A DNA stretch of 64,000 nt from Pedobacter sp. L105. Its GTDB lineage: Bacteria > Bacteroidota > Bacteroidia > Sphingobacteriales > Sphingobacteriaceae. Shown here piece by piece: positions 43,746 through 52,675 of this stretch (position 1 is its first letter; every line of letters starts with the position of its first letter). The notes beneath the pieces were generated by a model. It ran no database searches. It was given only the letters and a program-made list of their open reading frames with translations, and was not told where the DNA came from. The translations under genes were made by a program, and so were the position numbers. The DNA is taken from assembly GCF_009765875.1 (NCBI RefSeq), contig NZ_LMUP01000001.1, forward strand, positions 62,001 to 126,000. The letters run 5' to 3'.

Positions 43746-45323
43746 TTGAAAAAAGTACTTTGCCTCGTAATACCCCTTTGCCTCTTCCTATCTGCCTGTA
43801 ACTGGTTTAAAACCACTCCAAAGGTAGGTCAGATTTTATCCGAACATTTTAAAGATAAGTTATATAAGGATTTTGATACTGCCGAATACAATGTAGTTTT
43901 TACCCGCCATTTTGACTCACTGCAGGCTTCACTGAGTAATTCTAAAGTAATTGGAATTTATTATGCCAACAAAGACCACAGAACAGATTTAGTTACCCGT
44001 TTTTTTATCAATGGGCAATTGGATACACTAAAAGGCTATCTGAGCAGGAGTGCCGAACATGGATTTAACTCCCGGCAATTCGGTACAGCAGCGCTTGAAG
44101 AACTGCTGACAAAACTGTCAGCTAATAAATTTCACTCCATTGCAGAGGTTTATCCGGTCATTGCCGACCTGGAGTTGACCAGTGCATCTTCATTGCTCAA
44201 ATACGATACGTTTATCGGTTATGGAAGTGTGAATCCTAAAAAGATATTGAGCAGATATTATGTCAGTACCACCAGACCTGATAATACCAGCATGGACAAG
44301 GTGCTGGAAACGAAAGATCTTGCCCAATTGCTGAACGATATCCAGCCGAAGTCTGAAAATTATAAGGCTTTACAGCATACGCTGGCTACGCTGCAAAAAG
44401 ACCCTTCGAGAAATGCGGATACCATTAAAACTATTGAAGCTAACCTGGAAAGGTTAAGATGGCAGATTCCTGGGATAAGCCAGGAGTACGTAGAAGTAAA
44501 TATCCCCGATTTCTCCCTCACCTGGTTTAATAAACAGGATACGGTGATCCACATGAAAGTTTGTGTAGGCGGAAGACGTGAGGAAGGTTATGAAGATAAA
44601 ATGAAAGTTTACCAGGCAAGCCAGGACCTGGATGACAAGCCTAAAAATCACCAGACACCAATCCTGTTAAGTACGTTTAATGCTATACAGGCCAACCCGG
44701 TATGGAATATTCCAGTGAGTATTGCGCAGAGTGAAATTTATAATCAGGCCAGCCGCGATCCCTATTATTTATCCAACAGCAATATGAAGGTATATTATAA
44801 GGGACAGCTGATCACAGAGCCGGATACCATCCAGTGGAAAAAATATTCCCGTGCACATTTGCCTTTCCAGTTTAAACAAGGCTCAGGAGCAGGAAATGCA
44901 CTGGGTAAATTCAAATTTATATTTGATAATGGTTCCAGCATCTACCTGCATGATACCAATAATAAATCGGCTTTTAACCTTTCCAACCGCGCCATCAGCC
45001 ATGGCTGTGTAAGGGTAGAGAAACCTTTGGAATTTGCAGAAAAGCTGGTAAATGATAAGTATGAATTTGATCAGCTGCGGATGGAAGTAGGCCTTCCTCC
45101 TTTAGATACCACCAGAATGGATGTGTTCAAAAAGAAACTGGCCAAAAAAGCAGATACCGTAAATGTATTTCAGCTGAAACCAAAGTGGTTTAACACCAGG
45201 AAAAATATATCGGTATTTATCAATTACAGGACAGCGTGGCTGCAAAACGGAGCGATACAATACCGCAGCGATATCTATGGTTTGGATGAAACGTTATATG
45301 ATGCGATGAAAAAATTCAGATAA
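43746..45323 (+). CDS. L,D-transpeptidase (YkuD) lipoprotein, YcbB-like
   Basis: Cross-links peptidoglycan by 3-3 bonds or attaches proteins to it. About 525 residues from the TTG at 43746, which yields a lipoprotein signal (KKVLCLVIPLCLFLSAC); an earlier in-frame TTG at 43725 is possible. The scaffold region (about 30-260) is followed by the YkuD domain with LVNIPDFSL-like VNIPDFSLTWF, VWNIPVSIAQ and the active site SHGCVRV (Cys421). Large size and extra N-terminal region resemble YcbB/LdtD. It is divergent from the his operon. Confidence 0.88.
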   Translation: MKKVLCLVIPLCLFLSACNWFKTTPKVGQILSEHFKDKLYKDFDTAEYNVVFTRHFDSLQASLSNSKVIGIYYANKDHRTDLVTRFFINGQLDTLKGYLSRSAEHGFNSRQFGTAALEELLTKLSANKFHSIAEVYPVIADLELTSASSLLKYDTFIGYGSVNPKKILSRYYVSTTRPDNTSMDKVLETKDLAQLLNDIQPKSENYKALQHTLATLQKDPSRNADTIKTIEANLERLRWQIPGISQEYVEVNIPDFSLTWFNKQDTVIHMKVCVGGRREEGYEDKMKVYQASQDLDDKPKNHQTPILLSTFNAIQANPVWNIPVSIAQSEIYNQASRDPYYLSNSNMKVYYKGQLITEPDTIQWKKYSRAHLPFQFKQGSGAGNALGKFKFIFDNGSSIYLHDTNNKSAFNLSNRAISHGCVRVEKPLEFAEKLVNDKYEFDQLRMEVGLPPLDTTRMDVFKKKLAKKADTVNVFQLKPKWFNTRKNISVFINYRTAWLQNGAIQYRSDIYGLDETLYDAMKKFR

Positions 45324-45344
45324 TATTTCTACCTTTGGTTTTTA

Positions 45345-47366
45345 ATGAATTTCCTCTACCCAGGTTTTCTTTTTTCACTGCTGGCGGTAGCCATTCCTAT
45401 CCTTATTCATCTATTTAATTTCCGGAAATTCAAGAAGGTATATTTCAGTAATGTATCTTTTTTAAAGGCTGTGCAGGAGCAGCAATCTTCAAGGGAAGAG
45501 TTGCGTAACCTGCTGATCCTCTTTAGCCGGATACTGGCAATTGTATTTCTTGTATTCGCTTTTGCAAAACCTTATTTGTCTTCTGGTGCTGAAGGAAATC
45601 CTGAATCCGGAAACCTGGTGAATATCTATATCGATAATTCTTATAGTATGGAAGGGGTCAATAAAGATGGAACCCTGTTGGATGAAGCCAAAAGGAAAGC
45701 AAAAGAAATTACCAGGGGTTTTTCTCCGAATGACAGGTTTCAGCTAACGACCAATGATTTTGAAGGCCGTCACCAGCGTCTGGCCGACAGGGAAGAGTTA
45801 TCTGCATTGATAGACGAAGTGAAAATCTCTCCCGTTCAGCGCAGTTTACAGCAGGTCATCAACCGGCAGCACTTAGCAGCACCTGGAAAAAGAAACCTTT
45901 ATACGTATATCCTTTCCGATTTTCAGCGCCAGTTTACAGGAAGAACAGCTTTGGTTACTGATCCCAATGCCCATCTTTCCCTGATCCGGTTAAGTGCAAA
46001 TGCACTGCCTAATATTGCTGTGGACAGTATCTGGTCTTTGTCTCCTGTTCATCAGCCCGACGGGCAGGAAAAATTTGTGGTTCAGTTACATAATTATGGA
46101 GAAGAAGGAGGAAAAGGTGTTCCCTTAAAATTGCTGATCAACAACCAGCAGAAAGCTTTGTCCAGCCTGGATATACCCGCAGGTAAATCGATCAATGATA
46201 CACTCAGCTTTAGCGGCCTTTCTGCGGGCTGGCAGAAAGGAATAGTCACCATAAAAGATTTTCCTGTCACTTTTGATAATGTATTAAATTTCACTTTTAA
46301 AGTGGGCACGGGAATGAATATCCTGCATATCAGCGGAGATCCTTCAGAAAAACATATCAGTTCACTGTTTGCAGCAGACCACTATTTTAAGCTGCATACG
46401 ATGCCGGAGTTAAACATCGTTTATTCTGATTTTCCCGCTTACCAGCTCATTATCCTTTCTGGATTAAAATCGCCATCCAGCGGTCTGGCCCAGCAGCTGA
46501 AAACCTATATCAAAAATGGAGGCACAGCAGTGATCTTTCCGGATCTGGATGTAAACCCTGTTTTATTTTCTTCTTTTCTCAGGGAACTGTCCCTCCCCTC
46601 TGTTCAATCGCTCAACAGGGACACGGTTACAGTGAAAAGTATCGACCTGAAGAGTAACCTTTTTAACGATGTATTTGAAGAAATTCCTTCTAAACTGGAC
46701 CTGCCCAAAGTAAATCGCTATTTCGTTTACGAAAAAAGCAATAATAGGGAAGATTTGATGGAACTACCAGCAGACAGGCCGTTTTTCAGCCGCTATCGCT
46801 CCGGCGCCGGACAGCTTTATTTATCGGCCACTTCACTGAAAGCAGACGACAGTAACCTGCCGCAGCATCCTGTTTTTGTACCTTTATTGTATAAGATCGC
46901 TTTTACCAGCGGACAGGAGCAGCCTTTATATTATACGGTGGGGAAAGATAACCTGTTGTCCACCGCACAGCTAAGCCTAAGTCCCAGTCAATCACTGCGA
47001 CTGGTTTCAGGCAGTCAGGAAGTTATTCCGGAAATCAGACAGGTGCCGGGGAAGACATTACTTTATATTGCCGACCAGATCAGGGCCGCTGGTTTCTATA
47101 ATTTATTAAAAACAGATTCTTTGCTGGGCGTTGATGCTTTTAATGAAAGCCGGGTTGAATCTGACCGGCATTATACTACTGATAAAGAACTTAAGCAGGT
47201 ACTGAACAGTAAAAATTTAGCGATTAGCAGTCCACAAGGCAATTTATCACCGCTAACTGTGGAAAATAACCACACGGAGTTATGGAAACTTTGTCTAGTT
47301 TTGTGTGCTGTTTTTTTAGCTACAGAAGTCCTATTGATTCGATTTTTTAACAAAAAAAATATATAA
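45345..47366 (+). CDS. BatA/vWA domain membrane protein
   Basis: 673 residues. The N-terminal BatA segment starts FLYPGFLFSLLAVAIPILIHLFNFRK with a second helix (about 56-76). A von Willebrand A domain follows with the MIDAS start IDNSYSM (DxSxS). The rest is a long extracytoplasmic beta-rich part including a glutamine-amidotransferase-like region (residues about 330-400, LIILSGLKSPSSGLAQQL), and a C-terminal helix (about 645-665). Bacteroidota homologues resemble aerotolerance Bat proteins but the exact role is unknown. Confidence 0.82.
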   Translation: MNFLYPGFLFSLLAVAIPILIHLFNFRKFKKVYFSNVSFLKAVQEQQSSREELRNLLILFSRILAIVFLVFAFAKPYLSSGAEGNPESGNLVNIYIDNSYSMEGVNKDGTLLDEAKRKAKEITRGFSPNDRFQLTTNDFEGRHQRLADREELSALIDEVKISPVQRSLQQVINRQHLAAPGKRNLYTYILSDFQRQFTGRTALVTDPNAHLSLIRLSANALPNIAVDSIWSLSPVHQPDGQEKFVVQLHNYGEEGGKGVPLKLLINNQQKALSSLDIPAGKSINDTLSFSGLSAGWQKGIVTIKDFPVTFDNVLNFTFKVGTGMNILHISGDPSEKHISSLFAADHYFKLHTMPELNIVYSDFPAYQLIILSGLKSPSSGLAQQLKTYIKNGGTAVIFPDLDVNPVLFSSFLRELSLPSVQSLNRDTVTVKSIDLKSNLFNDVFEEIPSKLDLPKVNRYFVYEKSNNREDLMELPADRPFFSRYRSGAGQLYLSATSLKADDSNLPQHPVFVPLLYKIAFTSGQEQPLYYTVGKDNLLSTAQLSLSPSQSLRLVSGSQEVIPEIRQVPGKTLLYIADQIRAAGFYNLLKTDSLLGVDAFNESRVESDRHYTTDKELKQVLNSKNLAISSPQGNLSPLTVENNHTELWKLCLVLCAVFLATEVLLIRFFNKKNI

Positions 47367-47369
47367 AAC

Positions 47370-48632
47370 ATGAACCTTCTCCTCACAGGTGTTACCATTG
47401 CCGATCCGAACAGCGAGTTTAATCATCAAATATGCGATGTTCGTGTGGCACAGGGAAAGATCGTTGAAATTGGCAGCGCATTAAAACCCATGAAAGATGA
47501 AGAACAGGCAGATGGCACAGGTGCTTTTTTAGCGCCCGGGTTTTTCGATCTGAACTGTTCTATCGGCGATCCCGGATTTGAGACCAAAGAAGATATCACA
47601 ACAGCTACTGCTGCGGCACAGGCAGGTGGGTTTACCGGACTGGCCGTATTGCCGAATACCAAACCGGTAGTACATTCTAAGGCACAGGTAGAATATATTA
47701 TCAATAAAGCTAAAAATAACCTGGTTGATGTACACCCGGTAGGGGCTATCAGCCATGATCTGGAAGGAAAAGAAATGGCAGAGCTTTTTGATATGCAAAG
47801 TGCCGGCGCCGTTGCTTTCTCTGACGGAACGAAGCCCATCACAGACGATGGTTTTATGAGCCGTGCCCTGCAATATGCCAAAGGCATCAACGGTTTGCTG
47901 ATGGTTTATCCTGAAAACAAATCTATCGCAGGCAAATCGCAGATCAATGAAAGTAAAACCAGTGTGCTTTTAGGGATGAAAGGAATGCCGGGACTGGCAG
48001 AAGAAATGCATATCTCCAGGGATATCTTTCTGGCTACTTATCACGAGGCACCTGTACATATCAGTAATATATCTACTGCCGGATCCGTAGCACTGATCAA
48101 AAAGGCGAAAAGGGATGGTGTAAAGATCTCTTGTGACGTGGCTGCGCATCACCTCGTTTTAACAGAGGAGTTGCTGAACGATTTCGACAGTAACTATAAA
48201 GTGAAACCTCCTTTACGCGGTAAAGCCGATAACAGGGCTTTGCTGGCCGGATTGAAAGACGGAACCATCGATGCAGTATCTTCACAGCACCGTCCGCATG
48301 AACCTGAGTTTAAGGATGTAGAATTTGAGATCGCTGCTTATGGCATTATTGCCCTGCAGACCGTTCTTCCTTTATTGGTAAGGGCTGGGCTGGATGCTTC
48401 ACAAATTGCCGAAAAGCTTTCTGTTAATCCAAGAAAATTGCTTAATTTAAAAGTACCTGTTGTTAAAGTAGGAGAGGCAGCTAATTTTACGCTGTTCAAC
48501 CTGACTGAAAAATGGGAGTATAACCATAAAAATAACTACTCTAAGTCGCGGAATACCCCTTTGTTAAACAAAACCATGACGGGCAGAGTTAAACTAGTGT
48601 ATAACAATAATCAATTTCAAGTATATGGATAG
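47370..48632 (+). CDS. Degenerate dihydroorotase-like protein (probably non-catalytic)
   Basis: 420 residues of the dihydroorotase family, but key residues are lost. The metal-ligand HxH of DLHVHLREPG is replaced by NCS in FFDLNCSIGDPGFE; the catalytic Asp region DHAPH reads SQHRPHE; the carbamyl-Lys region reads GAVAFSDGTKP. HISNIST and CDVAAHH remain. This pattern matches inactive dihydroorotase homologues that act structurally with aspartate transcarbamoylase in pseudomonads. An active-looking pyrC occurs at 9.5 kb. It starts 4 nt after the BatA gene. Confidence 0.83.
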   Translation: MNLLLTGVTIADPNSEFNHQICDVRVAQGKIVEIGSALKPMKDEEQADGTGAFLAPGFFDLNCSIGDPGFETKEDITTATAAAQAGGFTGLAVLPNTKPVVHSKAQVEYIINKAKNNLVDVHPVGAISHDLEGKEMAELFDMQSAGAVAFSDGTKPITDDGFMSRALQYAKGINGLLMVYPENKSIAGKSQINESKTSVLLGMKGMPGLAEEMHISRDIFLATYHEAPVHISNISTAGSVALIKKAKRDGVKISCDVAAHHLVLTEELLNDFDSNYKVKPPLRGKADNRALLAGLKDGTIDAVSSQHRPHEPEFKDVEFEIAAYGIIALQTVLPLLVRAGLDASQIAEKLSVNPRKLLNLKVPVVKVGEAANFTLFNLTEKWEYNHKNNYSKSRNTPLLNKTMTGRVKLVYNNNQFQVYG

Positions 48633-49299
48633 TAAAGTAGAAAGCGCTCTGATCGCCTCCTTAGATAAATTCGCAGCAATTTCGGGTAATGATTCCGTTA
48701 AACTGGAGCAAGACCTGACTGATGTTTTTAATAAAGACCTGGGTTTCCTGGAAAAAGTAGAAGAGTTTGATGAGGTATTTAATGAATATCCTGCATTTGA
48801 TGAATTGAGAGAAGTATTCTTTGATTTGCTGATGATCAATTTTTTCGCCAGCGATATCAAAAAACTGGAAGAAGATTACCTGGATACCGATGAGTGGGCA
48901 GATATCGAAGAAGATACTATCGACCGCGGTACAGAACTCTTAAACCTGCTGTTGTACATCAACGAATGTCATGATGAGCAGATTAAACCTGAACTGGGAG
49001 ATTTCTTAAGGGAATTCCTGCTGGTAGAAGAAGATGAGTTCCAGGATGAGTTCCATATCTATGAAGACCTGATCAGTAATCAGCAGTTGGCTGATAGCAG
49101 TATCGAAGATATCTGCAGCCATAAAGGTATGATTGACCTGGGAGAAGAAATGGAAGAGCTGTTTGTGCCTTTCATGAGTTTCTTTAACCAGCCCAAAGCT
49201 AATGAGCAGGCTTTTAAAGATCTGGAAGAATTTAGTGCCAATAAAGAATTCGACACTGCTGTATATGCATTGATCGCTGTTTTCAACGAGAAGAACTAA
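48625..49299 (+). CDS. Acidic conserved protein of unknown function
   Basis: 224 residues, strongly acidic and predicted mostly helical, with no signal peptide or membrane segment. It overlaps the pseudo-dihydroorotase stop by 8 nt, suggesting translational coupling. No domain recognised; repeated short acidic motifs (FDEVFNEYPAFDEL, LVEEDEFQDEFHIYEDL) are visible. Probably cytoplasmic. Confidence 0.7.
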   Translation: MDSKVESALIASLDKFAAISGNDSVKLEQDLTDVFNKDLGFLEKVEEFDEVFNEYPAFDELREVFFDLLMINFFASDIKKLEEDYLDTDEWADIEEDTIDRGTELLNLLLYINECHDEQIKPELGDFLREFLLVEEDEFQDEFHIYEDLISNQQLADSSIEDICSHKGMIDLGEEMEELFVPFMSFFNQPKANEQAFKDLEEFSANKEFDTAVYALIAVFNEKN

Positions 49300-49306
49300 G
49301 CATTTC

Positions 49307-49864
49307 ATGGAACAACAACTTAAAGAATTAGAGCTTAGACCCAATAAACTGGCTTTTCAGGTTGCAATTGTTTTCTCTATTTATACCCTGGCATTAATTT
49401 ATTTGTTTAAGGTATTGGGTATTGATGTACAAGTAGAAAATGTAAAACCGTTAACCAAATTTATCAGTTCGCTATTGTCTTACGGGCCATTTGTGATGGC
49501 CGTAATTTATGCACAGATGCGGCATAGGGAAGAGTTGGGTGGATATATGAGTTTTGGAAGGGCCTTTTCTACCGGTTTCAGGGTAGGGGCTACGTCGGGT
49601 TTATTTATTGGTATACTGATGGTTTTGTATTATAAAGTGCTCGACCGTCCCGCATTGGACCATCTGATTGATGTTTCTGTTAGTGCAGCCGAGAAAATGG
49701 ATAACCCTGAGCAGGCAGTCAAAGGTGTTCACATGATGGGCCCTTACATGGGGATCTTTATTGCTGGTGCCGCCGCTATCTCTTATACAATTTACGGACT
49801 GATCATTAGTCTTATTGGTGCCTTTGTCTTCAAGAAAGTACCGCCCTTAAATTTGGAAGATTAA
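49307..49864 (+). CDS. DUF4199 family membrane protein
   Basis: 185 residues with four membrane helices (about 18-36, 53-69, 96-116 and 150-175). MSFGRAFSTGFRVGATSGLFIGILMVLYYKVLD is the family signature around residues 85-115. Function unknown. It precedes a glycosyltransferase gene, as I recall for other Bacteroidota, separated by a terminator-like hairpin. Confidence 0.82.
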   Translation: MEQQLKELELRPNKLAFQVAIVFSIYTLALIYLFKVLGIDVQVENVKPLTKFISSLLSYGPFVMAVIYAQMRHREELGGYMSFGRAFSTGFRVGATSGLFIGILMVLYYKVLDRPALDHLIDVSVSAAEKMDNPEQAVKGVHMMGPYMGIFIAGAAAISYTIYGLIISLIGAFVFKKVPPLNLED

Positions 49865-49890
49865 ATATTCCCTGTTAAGATAAATTATAC

Positions 49891-49933
49891 AACGTGCAGG
49901 TTTTATCATTTTAATTGATAAAATTTGCACGTT
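49891..49933 (+). terminator. Hairpin terminator between DUF4199 and glycosyltransferase genes
   Basis: An 18-bp stem with two G-T pairs (49891-49908 with 49916-49933) and a 7-nt loop. Only a weak T-rich stretch follows, so attenuation or partial termination is possible. Confidence 0.6.
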
Positions 49934-49956
49934 ATTGTTAAGCCCATTATACCTGC

Positions 49957-50910
49957 ATGGATATTTCTGTTGTCGTTCCCTTATATAATGAAGAAGAATC
50001 ACTGCCTGAACTGACCACCTGGATAGCCAGGGTGATGTCGGAACACCGCTTTACGTATGAAATCCTCTTCGTAGATGATGGTAGTACAGACACCTCATGG
50101 AGAGTGATCGAGGAGTTAAAAATGGTTTATCCGGCAGTAAAAGGAATTAAATTCAGACGTAATTACGGAAAATCTGCTGCGCTGAATGTAGCTTTTGAGG
50201 CGTCGCAGGGCGATGTGATCATCACAATGGATGCCGATCTGCAGGATAGCCCTGATGAAATACCAGAATTGTTCCGCAGGTTGAATGAGGAAAAGCTGGA
50301 TATTATTTCTGGATGGAAGAAAAAACGCTACGATCCAATTACCAAAACTATCCCTACCAAATTGTTTAATGCAGCTACCCGCAGGATGTCGGGCATTCAG
50401 CTGAACGATTTCAATTGTGGTTTAAAAGCTTACCGTAGTGATGTGGTGAAAACCATAGAAGTTTACGGAGAGATGCACCGTTATATTCCGGTAATCGCAA
50501 AATGGGCAGGCTTTAAACAAATAGGGGAGCAGGTGGTAGAACACCGTGCCCGGAAGTATGGGGTTACCAAGTTTGGTTTCAGCCGTTTTATCAATGGATT
50601 TTTAGATCTGCTTTCTATCTTTTTTGTTGGAAAGTTTGGAAAAAGGCCTATGCACTTTTTTGGTTCTATGGGCGTGCTGAGTTTCCTTTTCGGAACTATT
50701 ATGGCTTTATGGATCATTGGAGAAAAGCTGTACCATATTTCCATAAACCTGCCTATCAAAAGAGAAATTACGGCACAGCCAGGTTTTTATATTGCCCTGG
50801 TAGCTATTATATTGGGTTCACAGCTGTTTCTTACAGGTTTTGTGGCCGAACTGGTTACCAGAAATGCATCAGAACGTAATCAATACCTGATCGAAAAAGA
50901 AATACTTTAA
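49957..50910 (+). CDS. Family 2 glycosyltransferase, undecaprenyl/dolichyl-phosphate sugar type
   Basis: 317 residues. GT-A domain with DISVVVPLYNEEESLPEL, VDDGSTDTSW, IITMDADLQDSPDEIP (DxD metal site) and LNDFNCGLKAYR; two C-terminal helices (about 232-255 and 275-298). This architecture matches GtrB/DPM1-like enzymes that load a sugar onto a polyprenyl phosphate. The sugar is not known. It precedes a second family 2 glycosyltransferase by 3 nt. Confidence 0.88.
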   Translation: MDISVVVPLYNEEESLPELTTWIARVMSEHRFTYEILFVDDGSTDTSWRVIEELKMVYPAVKGIKFRRNYGKSAALNVAFEASQGDVIITMDADLQDSPDEIPELFRRLNEEKLDIISGWKKKRYDPITKTIPTKLFNAATRRMSGIQLNDFNCGLKAYRSDVVKTIEVYGEMHRYIPVIAKWAGFKQIGEQVVEHRARKYGVTKFGFSRFINGFLDLLSIFFVGKFGKRPMHFFGSMGVLSFLFGTIMALWIIGEKLYHISINLPIKREITAQPGFYIALVAIILGSQLFLTGFVAELVTRNASERNQYLIEKEIL

Positions 50911-50913
50911 TCC

Positions 50914-51876
50914 ATGTTCTTCTCTATCATTATTCCTTTATATAACAGACCGCAGGAAATAGACGAACTGCTGGCCACACTGGCCCTGCAAACTTATACC
51001 CAGTTTGAAGTATTGGTGATAGAGGACGGATCTGCACAGTCGGCAGAGGAGATTGTAAAAGGATATGCGGAGCAGCTGGATATCAAGTACTTTTATAAGG
51101 AGAACGCGGGACAGGGCTTTGCCAGGAATTATGGCTTTGAAAGGGCCAGGGGTAATTATTTCGTTATTTTTGATTCAGATTGCCTCATTCCTGAAGATTA
51201 CCTGGAGATCGTAAAAGATTATCTGTATGAGCACCACCTTGATGCTTACGGAGGACCGGATGCTGCGCACGATAGTTTTACCCCGGTGCAGAAAGCAATC
51301 AGTTATGGCATGACTTCGGTATTTACCACAGGCGGAATCAGGGGAAACAAAAACCATGTGGGTCAGTTTCATCCACGAAGCTTTAATATGGGTGTTTCCC
51401 GGGAAGTGTGGGAAAAGGCTGGCGGTTTTAAGATCACCAGGTTGGGCGAAGATATTGAATACAGCATCCGCATTCACGAACATGGTTTTAAGATCGGGCT
51501 GATTCCCGGAGCCAGGGTTTTTCATAAAAGAAGGACAAGCCTGATCCAGTTTTATAAACAGATCCACTTTTTTGGACGCGCAAGAATTAATATTTATAAA
51601 CATTTTCCAGCTGAACTTAAACTGGTACATTTCTTTCCTGCGGTCTTCACCCTGGGCATTATCAGCGTCATCCTGCTGAATATTTTTCATTCAGCACTCG
51701 CTGTTGTGGGTAACGTATTCCTTTTGGTATACTTTATGTTGATATTTTTCCATTCCCTAATCCTTAATAAATCATTAAAAGTTGCATTTTTGAGCATTAT
51801 ATCCTCATTTATTCAATTAACGGCCTATGGCTTAGGGTTTATTCAGGATTTTTTCAAAAGAATAGTACTTAAATGA
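50914..51876 (+). CDS. Family 2 glycosyltransferase
   Basis: 320 residues. GT-A fold with FSIIIPLYNRPQEIDELL, VLVIEDGSA, FVIFDSDCLIPEDYL (DxD) and LGEDIEYSIRIHEHGFKIGLIP; one or two C-terminal hydrophobic segments (about 235-280) suggest membrane association. It probably adds sugars to a surface polysaccharide, but donor and acceptor are unknown. It overlaps the following membrane protein by 4 nt. Confidence 0.85.
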   Translation: MFFSIIIPLYNRPQEIDELLATLALQTYTQFEVLVIEDGSAQSAEEIVKGYAEQLDIKYFYKENAGQGFARNYGFERARGNYFVIFDSDCLIPEDYLEIVKDYLYEHHLDAYGGPDAAHDSFTPVQKAISYGMTSVFTTGGIRGNKNHVGQFHPRSFNMGVSREVWEKAGGFKITRLGEDIEYSIRIHEHGFKIGLIPGARVFHKRRTSLIQFYKQIHFFGRARINIYKHFPAELKLVHFFPAVFTLGIISVILLNIFHSALAVVGNVFLLVYFMLIFFHSLILNKSLKVAFLSIISSFIQLTAYGLGFIQDFFKRIVLK

Positions 51877-52667
51877 CAATGATAAACTTTTTAAAAGAGA
51901 GCACTTTTGTAGTAAATGAAGTGATAGGTAAGGCCTGGGAAGTAACCAAACGGAATTATTTTTCCATTGCTACCCTTTGCTTTCTGATGTTCATTACTTC
52001 CAATGCTTCAGGGTTGATGGCATTTTTCCTGAAAGATGTCAATAAGGCGCTCAGTGCATTGATGGCTTTCTTTTTTGTACTGCTGTATTTTACCATCAAT
52101 TTATCCATGCTGAAATATATCTTTCATTTGCTGGATGATGAGGAACACGAGGTGAGCATTGTAAGTACCCTGCCCACACGTCAGCAGATCATCCGCTTTA
52201 TAGTAGGCTGTTTGTATTTTATGCTGGCCATTGTTGGTGTATATGCAGTGGTGATCCTGGTTGCTTTTCCTTTTATTTATACCGGTATCCGTATGCCTGT
52301 GATCACTAACATCGCTATCTCGGTAGGTGTAGTAGCGATCTTTATTACCTGGGTACGGATCTCTTTCTTCCCCTTTTTTATCATCGATAAAAATCAGCCC
52401 CCTTTTGGCTCTTTAAAGTTTAGTCTGGCTATTACCAAAGGGAATTTCACTAAAATATTATTGCTGCTGCTGGTGCTGGGAGGTTTTCATGTACTGTACC
52501 TTTTCCTCAGTTACCTGCAATGGCCTGTTATTGCATTTTTTGTTAATATCATGAGTTCGTTTCTTATCGTGCCCCTGTCAAGTGTAGCGCTAACCATCGC
52601 CTACCGTAAAATGATGAGCGAATATGATGGAGACGCAGAACCGGATATTATTCACAATATAGTTTAA
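51873..52667 (+). CDS. Polytopic membrane protein, unknown function
   Basis: 264 residues with about six hydrophobic segments (around 28-46, 56-80, 110-132, 145-163, 188-208 and 215-240). The pattern of long helices with PFFIIDKNQPPFGSLKFSLAITKG between resembles DUF4013/glycerophosphodiester phosphodiesterase-like membrane domains, but this is weak. The start overlaps the glycosyltransferase stop by 4 nt. Cell-envelope context. Confidence 0.68.
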   Translation: MTMINFLKESTFVVNEVIGKAWEVTKRNYFSIATLCFLMFITSNASGLMAFFLKDVNKALSALMAFFFVLLYFTINLSMLKYIFHLLDDEEHEVSIVSTLPTRQQIIRFIVGCLYFMLAIVGVYAVVILVAFPFIYTGIRMPVITNIAISVGVVAIFITWVRISFFPFFIIDKNQPPFGSLKFSLAITKGNFTKILLLLLVLGGFHVLYLFLSYLQWPVIAFFVNIMSSFLIVPLSSVALTIAYRKMMSEYDGDAEPDIIHNIV

Positions 52668-52675
52668 ACCAGTTT

